From Nanohaloarchaea archaeon B1-Br10_U2g19 (GTDB lineage: Archaea > Nanohalarchaeota > Nanosalinia > Nanosalinales > Nanosalinaceae), in assembly GCA_001563905.1 (NCBI GenBank), contig LKMO01000005.1:1-41532 (forward strand): a stretch of 41,532 nt of DNA, given 5' to 3'. Every line of letters begins with the position of its first letter. The first letter of the stretch is position 1. Both the position numbers and the translations under genes were made by a program. The notes beneath the pieces were generated by a model. It made no database searches. It saw only the letters and a list, made by a program, of their open reading frames with translations, and was not told the DNA's origin. Below are positions 25,952 through 34,500 of this stretch, in pieces.

Positions 25952-25997
25952 CTTAATCGACTATTTCGGATTATATACGCATTAGGTGTAAAACTCA

Positions 25998-27281
25998 ATG
26001 GCAGATAAACCACACATTAACTTGGTATTTATTGGACACGTAGACCACGGTAAGTCCACCACAATCGGTAGACTACTATGGGACACAGAAAACCTTCCAG
26101 AAGAAGAAATGAGAAAACTAGAAGATGCTGCAGAAGAAGCAGGTAAAGAAACATTCGGATTCGCATTCGCAATGGACAGTCTAGAAGAAGAACGTGAAAG
26201 AGGAGTTACAATCGACCTCGCTCACAAAGACTTCACCTCGGACAACTACTTCTTCACAATCATCGACGCTCCAGGACACAGAGACTTCATTAAAAACATG
26301 ATTACAGGAGCATCACAAGCAGATGCAGGAGTTCTAGTTGTAGCAGCTGACGACGGAATTCAGCCGCAGACAAAAGAACACGCATACCTCTCAAAGACAC
26401 TAGGTATCGACCAGCTAACAGTAGCTGTCAACAAGATGGACCTAGCTGACTACGAAGAAGACGGTTACAACGACGTCGTAGACGAAGTAACAGAGCTCCT
26501 CAAAGGAGTAGGTTACAACCCTAACGACATCGAGTTCGTACCAATTTCATCCTTCGAAGGAGAAGGCGTAGCAGAGAAATCAGACGAAATGCCTTGGTAC
26601 GACGGACCTTCCCTACTAGGCGCACTAGACAACCTAGAAGAACCTGAGAAACCTAAAGACCTAGATCTCAGAGTTCCAGTACAGGACGTCTACACAATCT
26701 CCGGAATCGGAGCAGTAACAGTAGGAAGAGTAGAAACCGGAAACATCGAATCAGGAGACAACATCACATTCGAACCTGCATCCACAAGACTAAACCAGAA
26801 CATCGGTGGAGAAGTCAAAACAATCGAGATGCACCACGAAGAAGTCGAACAGGCAACACCTGGAGACAACATCGGATGGAACACAAGAGGAGTCGGAGAA
26901 CAAGACGTCAAGAAAGGAGACGTTGCAGGACCAGCCGACAACCCTCCAACAGTAGCAGACTCATTCGAAGCACAGGTAATCGTTCTGAACCACCCTAACG
27001 TAGTTTCAGAAGGATACACACCTGTATTCCACGTCAACACAGCACAAGTAAGCTGTACATTCACAGACCTCAAGAAGACTATGAACCCTAAGACAGGAGA
27101 AACACTTGAAGAAGATCCTGACTACATCAAACAGGGACAGGCAGCAATCGTGGAAATTACTCCACAACAGCCACTAGTCATCGAAGAGAACGACGACATC
27201 CCACAGCTTGCAAGATTCGCTGTAAGAGACATGGGACAGACAGTTGGAGCCGGAATGGCTCTAAAAGTCAACGAGAAGTAA
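25998..27281 (+). CDS. tuf: Translation elongation factor 1-alpha (aEF-1A)
   Basis: GTPase that delivers aminoacyl-tRNA to the ribosome. It has 427 residues: G1 GHVDHGKST at 13-21, the effector region [11 protein letters not shown] near 70, [12 protein letters not shown] at about 91-102, and NKMD near 146. Domain II contains [18 protein letters not shown], and domain III ends [19 protein letters not shown]. The effector loop reads GVTIDL, as in many archaeal/eukaryotic EF-1A. Codon usage is highly biased. It is preceded by a TATA box and a short leader with AGGTG. Confidence 0.97.
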   Translation: MADKPHINLVFIGHVDHGKSTTIGRLLWDTENLPEEEMRKLEDAAEEAGKETFGFAFAMDSLEEERERGVTIDLAHKDFTSDNYFFTIIDAPGHRDFIKNMITGASQADAGVLVVAADDGIQPQTKEHAYLSKTLGIDQLTVAVNKMDLADYEEDGYNDVVDEVTELLKGVGYNPNDIEFVPISSFEGEGVAEKSDEMPWYDGPSLLGALDNLEEPEKPKDLDLRVPVQDVYTISGIGAVTVGRVETGNIESGDNITFEPASTRLNQNIGGEVKTIEMHHEEVEQATPGDNIGWNTRGVGEQDVKKGDVAGPADNPPTVADSFEAQVIVLNHPNVVSEGYTPVFHVNTAQVSCTFTDLKKTMNPKTGETLEEDPDYIKQGQAAIVEITPQQPLVIEENDDIPQLARFAVRDMGQTVGAGMALKVNEK

Positions 27282-27361
27282 AAACTTACTTCTCACTCTT
27301 ATCTTTTCCTTTTCCCTATTTTATTCTAACAATTTAACTTTTACCAACGACTATCAGCTAT

Positions 27362-27634
27362 ATGACACTAGAAAAAGTCAAGGATTACCTAGAAATAGGT
27401 AGAGAAGACCATAGAACCAAACTCGCAGCATATGGCGCAGTAGCTGTAGGCTCAAGCGCTTTAGCATTATACCAGATGTCTGAAGGAGAGACCTACCTCT
27501 TCAACCGATCTACAGAAGCTGCTTTAGGAGCCTCTATAACCGCGAACACTATGGGTTTACGAGAGTATGCAAAAGAAAAGCTTTCAGAGGAAGATAAAAA
27601 CAGAGAATATTCTAACACCATTTATAAGATTTAA
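27362..27634 (+). CDS. Small hypothetical protein, 90 residues
   Basis: Not recognised. The N-terminal part is charged (DYLEIGREDHRTK). A weakly hydrophobic Ala/Gly-rich stretch follows (AAYGAVAVGSSALALYQM, about 22-39), then a second Ala-rich helix and a charged C-terminus. It might be a peripheral membrane protein. The last codons contain the TATA box of uS10 (TTTATAAG, 27621-27628). It sits between EF-1alpha and uS10, which are usually adjacent. Confidence 0.55.
   Translation: MTLEKVKDYLEIGREDHRTKLAAYGAVAVGSSALALYQMSEGETYLFNRSTEAALGASITANTMGLREYAKEKLSEEDKNREYSNTIYKI
27621..27628 (+). promoter_or_regulatory. TATA box of uS10, inside the upstream coding region
   Basis: TTTATAAG lies 28-30 nt before ATG 27653 and within the final codons of the preceding gene. 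It supports a leaderless uS10 transcript and the ATG start over the TTG at 27647. Confidence 0.55.
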
Positions 27635-27652
27635 CTTCCGAGATAATTGTAT

Positions 27653-27961
27653 ATGCAGCGAGCACGTGTAAAACTTAGAAGCACCGACCAAGAGAAGATT
27701 GACAACCTGTCGGAAGAAATAATTGAAATTGGCGAAGAGTACAACGCAGACGTATCCGGACCAGTACCTATGCCTACACATACTCTAGAGATTCCAACCC
27801 GGAAAGCTCCAGACGGAGAAGGTAAGTCAACCTTCGAAAGATACGAAATGCATATCCACAACCGGTTAATCGATCTCAAAGACAGTGAAAGAGCTTTAAG
27901 ACAGGTCATGCGTGTACACGTACCTGAAGGCGTGGACATCGAGATCGAGCTGGAAGAGTAA
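27653..27961 (+). CDS. rpsJ: 30S ribosomal protein uS10
   Basis: Small-subunit head protein, 102 residues from ATG 27653, which is the standard archaeal length. A TTG at 27647 would add two residues and lies closer to the TATA box than expected. Signatures: QRARVKLRSTDQEKID at the N-terminus, GPVPMPTHTLEIPTRKAPDGEG around 46-67, YEMHIHNRLIDL around 73-84, and the C-terminal VHVPEGVDIEIELEE. A T-rich tail (27976-27980) follows. Confidence 0.96.
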   Translation: MQRARVKLRSTDQEKIDNLSEEIIEIGEEYNADVSGPVPMPTHTLEIPTRKAPDGEGKSTFERYEMHIHNRLIDLKDSERALRQVMRVHVPEGVDIEIELEE

Positions 27962-28056
27962 AAAAGAATCTTTACTTTTTCCTTACCCTTTCCTAATTTA
28001 AAACTTCTAACAGCTAAACTTGCTATAGACCGTTCTCTAGTGAACGGCAAATACTA

Positions 28057-28141
28057 GCCGAGGTGACTGAGTGGCTAAAGGTGCCACCCTGGAAAGGTGG
28101 TGAGCGTTACGCTCTCCTGGGTTCAAATCCCAGCCTCGGCG
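28057..28141 (+). tRNA. tRNA-Ser (GGA anticodon)
   Basis: Acceptor GCCGAGG (28057-28063) pairs with CCTCGGC (28134-28140), with discriminator G at 28141, as expected for serine. The anticodon stem CCACC/GGTGG encloses CTGGAAA, with anticodon GGA at 28091-28093. A long variable arm with a GAGCG...CGCTC stem identifies a class II tRNA. The T arm is CTGGG-TTCAAAT-CCCAG. There is no intron and no encoded CCA. Confidence 0.95.
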
Positions 28142-28142
28142 C

Positions 28143-28553
28143 TTAACCACTTATTTTATCTTCTAGATGTTCCATAAAGAAGATCTCTCTTCTCAAGTAG
28201 AAGTCCTCTCTAGCTCTCAAATTGAAGTAGCTAGCTGCACCGTATAAGACGAACAAGACGGATACACCTATATATGCAGCAATGTTCTGTAGAACTCTAA
28301 GCTGCTCTAGCCCGAATGATGCCGCGATAGAGGTTACAAGTCCTGCGTAAAGCAGTATTCTGAAACTTACTTCCGCTCTCTTAGTATGTCGATATTTCTT
28401 GTAAGCCTTTCTGTAGTTCTTGTAAAACTTGGTTGAAGGCTCTTTACGTATATACTTTCTCAAATCGTGATCCGACTTTCCGACAGGCGTAAACCATCTC
28501 AGATCTCTTCTAAACCTCTTGAACTTGGTGCGGAGATCATCTAGGTTTTGCAT
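28143..28553 (-). CDS. Hypothetical membrane protein with basic N-terminus
   Basis: Not recognised. The first 60 of 136 residues are very basic and aromatic (KYIRKEPSTKFYKNYRKAYKKYRH), unusual in this acidic proteome. Two hydrophobic helices follow, at about 65-80 (FRILLYAGLVTSIAASFGL) and 90-108 (IAAYIGVSVLFVLYGAASY), and then a charged tail. The basic region could contact nucleic acid or phospholipid. The stop lies one base beyond the convergent tRNA-Ser gene. Confidence 0.6.
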   Translation of the reverse strand: MQNLDDLRTKFKRFRRDLRWFTPVGKSDHDLRKYIRKEPSTKFYKNYRKAYKKYRHTKRAEVSFRILLYAGLVTSIAASFGLEQLRVLQNIAAYIGVSVLFVLYGAASYFNLRAREDFYLRREIFFMEHLEDKISG

Positions 28554-28626
28554 AATGAATGAGTAATCTTTGTTGTACTTCTATAAATCCATGTCTTTTT
28601 TCTAGCCAGAGAACCATTAACTGTTT

Positions 28627-28863
28627 ATGGCAGGACCTCACGAATCAAAGGCCGAGTTGGAAGATGCTAAAGTATATGTTCATAGAAAAGACGACGAATC
28701 CGGTTCACAAGTAGTCCATATCGACGTTGAGCATCCGGAGCTGAACAAGGTTATAGAGCCTGGGGAAAACAGTTTTGTCGGAGGTAAAAAAGGCGGCGTC
28801 TTCATAGGCCTAAAAGACGAGATGATCAGCCGGGCGAAAAAACTGGTTGAAGAAAAGGAATAA
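28627..28863 (+). CDS. Small hypothetical protein, 78 residues
   Basis: Not recognised. Acidic, soluble protein with a predicted beta-rich middle (KVYVHRKDDESGSQVVHIDV), a Gly-rich turn SFVGGKKGGVFIGLK and a short C-terminal helix. It lies 24 nt upstream of cmk on the same strand and may be the first gene of a cmk-archease transcript. Confidence 0.55.
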   Translation: MAGPHESKAELEDAKVYVHRKDDESGSQVVHIDVEHPELNKVIEPGENSFVGGKKGGVFIGLKDEMISRAKKLVEEKE

Positions 28864-28887
28864 AACTAACAGAGTTACTTTCATTTT

Positions 28888-29478
28888 ATGGAGAGTTATA
28901 TAGAAGAGTTCCAGGAAAGCCGGAAGAAAAAGTCTGATATAATCATTACTATAGACGGTTTTGCAGGAGCCGGCAAAGGCACACTTGCCAAACAGGTTGC
29001 AGAAATCCTAGATCTAAAACATTTCTCAGCTAGCGACGTATTCTACCAGATTGCAGAAGAACGAAACCTTTCTGACCATGAGCTCTCCAACAAGGCAGAG
29101 AAAGAAGTAGATCTTGCGATAGACAGGAAAACACTTGAAAGAGGTTTAAACCAGTCCTGTGTAATAGACTCTCGTATCTCCTCATGGGTCTTAGGAAGTT
29201 ACTCCGACCTACGAATACGTCTAACAGCTGAACCGGAGGAAAGAGCTAGAAGACTAGCGGAAAGAGAAGATCTGGACTTAGAAGAGGCAGAGAAAATAAT
29301 CAGTAAAAGGGATCAAGGAGATATAGAAAGATACAGAAAGTACTACGACTTGGATTTAAACGATACCAGTATCTACGACCTGCTTATAGACAACACTGAT
29401 TTAGGTATAGATGAGCAAAAAAAGTTTGTCAGAAAAGCTTTGAAGGAAAAGTTTTCAGAGAAGGTAGAGTCAGAATGA
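28888..29478 (+). CDS. cmk: Cytidylate kinase
   Basis: Phosphorylates CMP/dCMP with ATP in pyrimidine nucleotide metabolism. The 196-residue archaeal form has the Walker A GFAGAGKGT at 24-32, followed by HFSASDVFYQIAEE (the [Y/H]xSxGxxFR-type nucleoside-binding region). VIDSRISSWVL is near 94 and the lid/LID-like Arg cluster ISKRDQGDIERYRKYYDLD is near 140. The stop overlaps the archease start (ATGA), so translation is probably coupled. Confidence 0.92.
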   Translation: MESYIEEFQESRKKKSDIIITIDGFAGAGKGTLAKQVAEILDLKHFSASDVFYQIAEERNLSDHELSNKAEKEVDLAIDRKTLERGLNQSCVIDSRISSWVLGSYSDLRIRLTAEPEERARRLAEREDLDLEEAEKIISKRDQGDIERYRKYYDLDLNDTSIYDLLIDNTDLGIDEQKKFVRKALKEKFSEKVESE

Positions 29479-29891
29479 GCTATGAACTACTTGACCATAC
29501 GGCAGACGTAAAGTTTAGAGCAGTAGGCAGCAGTAGAGAAGAAGCTTTCAGTGAAGCTGTGAAGGCGTTCGCCGAGATTGTAGGCAGCGATCCTGAAGCC
29601 GGGGAAGTAAGACATACTATAGAAGTAGAGTCAGAAAGCTTCGACGCATTACTGTTTGATTTTCTCGACGAACTTATCTTCCTACAGGATACGGAAGACG
29701 TCGCAGTATGCCACGCCGAAGACTTGGAGCTAGAAGAAGGCGACACCCATCGGCTTAAAACAGTTGTATGGACCCAGACGATAGTCAGTGGCATGGACCT
29801 ACTGGATATAAAGGCTCCTACATACAACGAAATGAAGACCGACTACAAGAAAGGAGAAGGCTGGATACTTGAAGCAGTTCTCGATATCTAG
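29475..29891 (+). CDS. Archease
   Basis: Small chaperone-like cofactor that accelerates guanylylation and turnover of the RNA ligase RtcB. The 138 residues show the family motifs: YELLDHTADVKFRAVG at the N-terminus, EAFSEAVKAFAEIV, ALLFDFLDELIFLQD near 57 and the C-terminal IKAPTYNEMKTDYKKGEGWILEAVLDI. The metal-binding Asp near residue 10 and the terminal Asp are present. The start overlaps the cmk stop by 4 nt. rtcB follows 38 nt later but with its own TATA box. Confidence 0.93.
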   Translation: MSYELLDHTADVKFRAVGSSREEAFSEAVKAFAEIVGSDPEAGEVRHTIEVESESFDALLFDFLDELIFLQDTEDVAVCHAEDLELEEGDTHRLKTVVWTQTIVSGMDLLDIKAPTYNEMKTDYKKGEGWILEAVLDI

Positions 29892-29899
29892 AAAAGCGG

Positions 29900-29908
29900 T
29901 TAAAAAAT
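29900..29908 (+). promoter_or_regulatory. TATA box of rtcB
   Basis: TTAAAAAAT is centred about 27 nt before ATG 29930, so rtcB can be transcribed leaderless, apart from archease. Confidence 0.5.
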
Positions 29909-29929
29909 TCGTTAGACATTGTTTGAACT

Positions 29930-31348
29930 ATGAAGCTTAACAAGATCTCTGAAAACATCTACGAAATACCTAGAGAAGACGGTATGAACGTCTCTGCAAG
30001 AGTATACGCCTCCGAAAAAATTCTGGAAGACATGAAAAATGATGATACTCTAGAACAAGTAAAGAACATGGCCTCTCTACCCGGTATCGAAAAGTACTCT
30101 ATCGTTATGCCGGACGGACACCAAGGCTACGGATTCCCTATCGGCGGAGTTGCAGCAGTAGACAACGAAAACGGGGTGATAAGTCCTGGCGGAATAGGCT
30201 TCGATATCAACTGCGGAGTAAGAATGCTTACAACAAACCTTACCGCTTCAGATCTCAAAGGCAAAGAAGAACAGGTAGCGAACATTCTAAGCAGTAAAGT
30301 ACCTCACGGACTTGGAAAAGGAGGATACATACAGACCAGTAAAGACGATATACTAGAGATACTTGAGAAAGGTATGGAATGGATGGAAGAAAACGGTCAT
30401 GCCACAGAAAAAGATCTTGAAAGATGTGAAGAGAACGGTCGACTACCCGGAAACCCCGAAAAAGTACCTGAAAAAGCAGTTAAAAGAGGTTTGAAACAGG
30501 TCGGAAGCCTGGGAAGCGGAAACCATTTCCTAGAAGTACAGAAAGTATCCAATATTTACTCAGGAGAAAAAGCAGAATCTTACGGACTTGAAGAAGACCA
30601 AATCGTTGTAATGATACACTCCGGTTCTAGAGGGCTAGGACACGAAACCTGTACCAAGTATCTCAGAAAGTTTGAGAAAGAGTATCCTGAGATTGTTGAA
30701 GAGATACCTGAAAAAAACCTGATTTACGCACCTTTAGAAGACGATTTAGCTGAAGACTACAAACAGGCAATGTATGCTGCTGCAAACTATGCATGGGCGA
30801 ACAGACAAGCCTTAACAAAAGCTGTAAGAGACTGTTTCAACAGAATTTTTGAGCAACCAGAAGTAGATCTACTCTATGACGTATGCCATAATATTGCGAA
30901 AGAAGAAAGACATAATGTAGATGGTGAAGAGAAAGAGCTACTTGTACATCGTAAAGGCGCTACAAGAGCTTTCCCTGCAGGGAGAGAAGAGATACCTGAA
31001 GTTTACAAAGATGTAGGACAGCCTGTTCTAATCCCTGGAAGCATGGGAACCTCAAGCTACGTACTTTCAGGAGGTCAGAACTCTTTAGATATTTCATTCG
31101 GCTCTACAGCTCATGGAGCAGGCCGACTAAAGTCACGTACCCAAGCCAAACAAGACTACTGGGGAGAAGACGTACAGAAAGACCTAGAAAGAAAAGGAAT
31201 ACTTGTTAAAGCTGATACCGGTTCAACAATAGCCGAGGAGGCGCCCGGAGTCTACAAAGATGTGGACGAAGTAATCCAAGTATCTGACGAACTTGGTATA
31301 GGACAGAAAGTGGCACAAACCAAACCATTAATCAATATTAAAGGTTAG
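29930..31348 (+). CDS. rtcB: RNA-splicing ligase RtcB
   Basis: GTP/Mn-dependent 3'-5' RNA ligase that joins tRNA halves produced by EndA. At 472 residues it is full length and free of the intein often found in archaeal RtcB. Metal-site motif FDINCGVRML gives Asp92 and Cys95. GSLGSGNHFLEVQ near 196 and HSGSRGLGH near 231 carry His ligands. GSTAHGAGRLKSR contains His395, the residue guanylylated in the mechanism. It is paired with archease upstream. Confidence 0.97.
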   Translation: MKLNKISENIYEIPREDGMNVSARVYASEKILEDMKNDDTLEQVKNMASLPGIEKYSIVMPDGHQGYGFPIGGVAAVDNENGVISPGGIGFDINCGVRMLTTNLTASDLKGKEEQVANILSSKVPHGLGKGGYIQTSKDDILEILEKGMEWMEENGHATEKDLERCEENGRLPGNPEKVPEKAVKRGLKQVGSLGSGNHFLEVQKVSNIYSGEKAESYGLEEDQIVVMIHSGSRGLGHETCTKYLRKFEKEYPEIVEEIPEKNLIYAPLEDDLAEDYKQAMYAAANYAWANRQALTKAVRDCFNRIFEQPEVDLLYDVCHNIAKEERHNVDGEEKELLVHRKGATRAFPAGREEIPEVYKDVGQPVLIPGSMGTSSYVLSGGQNSLDISFGSTAHGAGRLKSRTQAKQDYWGEDVQKDLERKGILVKADTGSTIAEEAPGVYKDVDEVIQVSDELGIGQKVAQTKPLINIKG

Positions 31349-31350
31349 AG

Positions 31351-31380
31351 TTCAGAAAATAATCTTAGAAAAGTTCTGAA
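31351..31380 (+). repeat. Inverted repeat after rtcB
   Basis: TTCAGAA (31351-31357) pairs with TTCTGAA (31374-31380) across a 16-nt loop shortly after the rtcB stop. It could stabilise the mRNA end. Nothing else is visible in the 176-nt gap before the protease except its TATA element. Confidence 0.3.
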
Positions 31381-31490
31381 GACCTATAGAACATCCTAAA
31401 CAAGCTTGAAAGATATAAGTGTGCCGAAAAGATTTCAATAAGTTTTTAGGTCTTGAAAGCGTCTTCAAAAGCTTTGTAGAACGTTCCTAA

Positions 31491-31499
31491 TTATTATAG
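31491..31499 (+). promoter_or_regulatory. TATA-like element of the giant subtilase
   Basis: TTATTATAG lies about 30 nt before the GTG at 31525, supporting that start and a leaderless transcript. Confidence 0.4.
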
Positions 31500-31524
31500 T
31501 ACTCCTTTACTTTAGTTCTAGTTA

Positions 31525-34500
31525 GTGACCAGAAAATATCTTTCCAGAACACTGTTAGCTGGTTTAATAGTTTTATTAGCTGTTACGGGCAGCTCTACCT
31601 TTTCTAACATCTCTGGAGACATACCTCAACAAGATCCTTCCCAAGTAGATATAGATCCTAATATAGAATCAAAATTCCAGTCAAACATTTTTACAGCCCA
31701 GAGTAAAGACAGAACAGAAGTATTAGTCAGTCTCGAATCCTATCCCCGAAACGTTTCAACAGTTGAAGAGATGGAAAAACACGCTTCAGAAAGCCAAAAA
31801 CCTCTAAAAAAACTGGCTGATAAAAACCCTGAAGTCACTGTCAAAAACAAGTTCTGGATTACTAACGCAGTACTTCTCGAAATCAACCAGGATTTTCCTT
31901 TAGAGAATATTGCAGGAGTAAAAGGCGTAACCCGTCTGAACGAAAACTCTGAATTCACCCTACAAGAATCCGACACTTTTTCAGAAACATCTAACGTAAA
32001 CACACAAAGCTCTGAAAACACGTACGGTCTTAACCAAATAAACGCGACAGAGACCTGGGAAGAGTTTGATACTAGAGGAGAAAACATCAGAATCTCTGTA
32101 ATAGATACAGGTATAGATATCGATCACAACGACCTAGAACTGTACACAGATGATGAAGACGATCCTACCTACCCCGGTGGCTGGGCAGAGTTCAAGAGCG
32201 GCGAAGTTGAGGACTCAGAACCTCGTTACTGCGACTACGACGGCGGAGATCACGGAACACATGTAAGCGGTACCGTAGCCGGAGGAAATGAGTCAGGAAC
32301 AAACATAGGTGTAGCACCAAACACAGAGCTGATGAACGTTGGCGCCTTAATGATTAATAGTACGGAAACCGGCGAATGTGTAGGAGAGCTACAAGACATT
32401 TTAGACGCTATGGAGTGGTCTGTCGACAATGACGCAGATATCATAAGTAAAAGTCTAGGAGCTGACGGATATGAAGAAAGCTATATTGACGCAATCCAAA
32501 ACGCGGAAACCGCCGGAACAGCAGTGATAGCTGCATCCGGAAACAGCGGGGAAGATACTAGCATCTCTCCGGGCAACATATTTGACGCCATAAGCGTCGG
32601 AGCCACGAATGAAGACAAAGACGTAACTGAATTTTCAGGAGGAGAAGAGATAGATACCGACGAAATATGGGGAGACGATGCTCCCGATGACTGGCCAGAA
32701 CAGTACGTCGTACCCTCTTTAGTTGCTCCTGGAAGCAACGTGGAAAGCGCATTACCCGGGAACAATTACGGATTAAAATCAGGGACTAGCATGGCGACGC
32801 CTCATGTATCAGGAGCTGCTGGACTTATACAGTCTGCTACAGAAACAGCTCTTGAACCGGATCAGTTAAATGAGGCTTTAGAAGAGACAGCATGGAAACC
32901 TGAAGACAGTTGTGACGATGAAGAGATAGATGGTAGAGATATAAGATGCGGTCAAGGTATATTAGATACTTACGAAGCCACATACTACTCTATTACACGT
33001 TTCGATGAAGGCTTTGAGGTACGAGACGTATCTCTAAACGTCTCAGAGATCAATATTACTGAAGAATTCAAGGTTGAAGGATCGGTTGAAAATTTTGAGG
33101 ACGAAACCCAGACTATAGATCTTGAATTTAAGCTGAACGACACTCTAAACAGTACTGAAGAAGTCGAGGTAGATGCGGGGACAGAGAAACAGTTCAGTTT
33201 TGAGACAGTTATAGAGGAAGAAGGATTCTACAAAGCTTCTTTAAACCGTGCTGAAGCCGGCAGTATTGAAGCCGTTATGCCGCCTCCAGAGTTCATTATA
33301 GATGAGGAAGAGCTCGAACTCAACGAGTCAGAGATTTCTCAAGGAGACAAAGTAAACACTTCAGGAGTCCTAACAAACGAAGGCGGTGACGGAGTCGCAG
33401 ACCTCAGACTTTTCGCTAACGAAACTGAAAAACAGGGTAAGGAACTTGAACTAGGTTTTGAAGAAGAGAAGCCTTTCAGCTTCACACAACAGTTTGAAGA
33501 TCCTGGGTTCTATGAGGTCAGTGTCAACGATACGTTTGCAGGAAACCTCGATGTACTTGAGGCTGCAAGACTATCCGTCAATAATATAGAGCTGGTTAAC
33601 AAGTCAGAGGAGCTGAACGAGTCTCAGATACTTGAAGGCGAGTATATTGAATCTGAAATCGAAGCTGAGAACATAGGCGAGGAAGACGGAGAGTTCGACA
33701 TCAATCTTTCTGTCAACGGGGAAAAAGTACAGAACAAATCAACAGCTATCGAATCAGGTGAAACCGAGCTAATCACATTTACAGAACAGTTTGATAGCAG
33801 AGGAGAGTACAATATCTCTTCAGAAGACAAGTTTGAGATACTCGAAGTGCTTAGAGAAGGAAACGCCAACCTAGAAAACACTAGTTTATCAGAGCAGAGT
33901 ATCGTTGAAGGTGAGACCGCAGAACTAACAGCCTCAACAAACAATACAGGAGACTTGAATAAAGAAGACCTGCTTAATTTCAGTGTAGACGGAGAAAAGA
34001 TAGAAAAAAGAAATATTGTTGTAGGAAACCGTTCGACTAAAGAAACTGTTTTTGAACAAAGTTTTGACGAACCAGGAACCTATAATCTATCTGTAAACGG
34101 AACTGAAAACACTTTAGAAGTTTTAAAGCAGGCCGAACTAGTTCAAGAAGATTTCAAAGTTGTTAACCAGACTGTTGAAGGAAACGAAATAGAGTTCAGT
34201 AGCCTCATAGAGAACATTGGAGAGGTTGAAGGCGAGTTCAACGTGAATTTGAACGTGACGGACACTACAGAAGACAAAGTAGTAGATACGGAGAAAGATA
34301 TAGTCTTAGGCCCTGAAGAGAACGAAACCGTTGTTTTCACTGAAACTATAGATGAGCCTGGAAACTATACTGCAAACTCGTTAAACAAGTCAAAACATTT
34401 CGAAGTCCTAGAAGGACCTAACTTAGAGTTAAAAGACGGTTCCGTAAACGAGACCGAGATATTCGTAGACGAGACCCTGGAAGTTACTGCGTCGATAGAG

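Noticed and set aside
29930-31348. Possible intein in RtcB
   Set aside because: The gene has normal length and intact contiguous motifs; no intein splice-junction motifs are seen.
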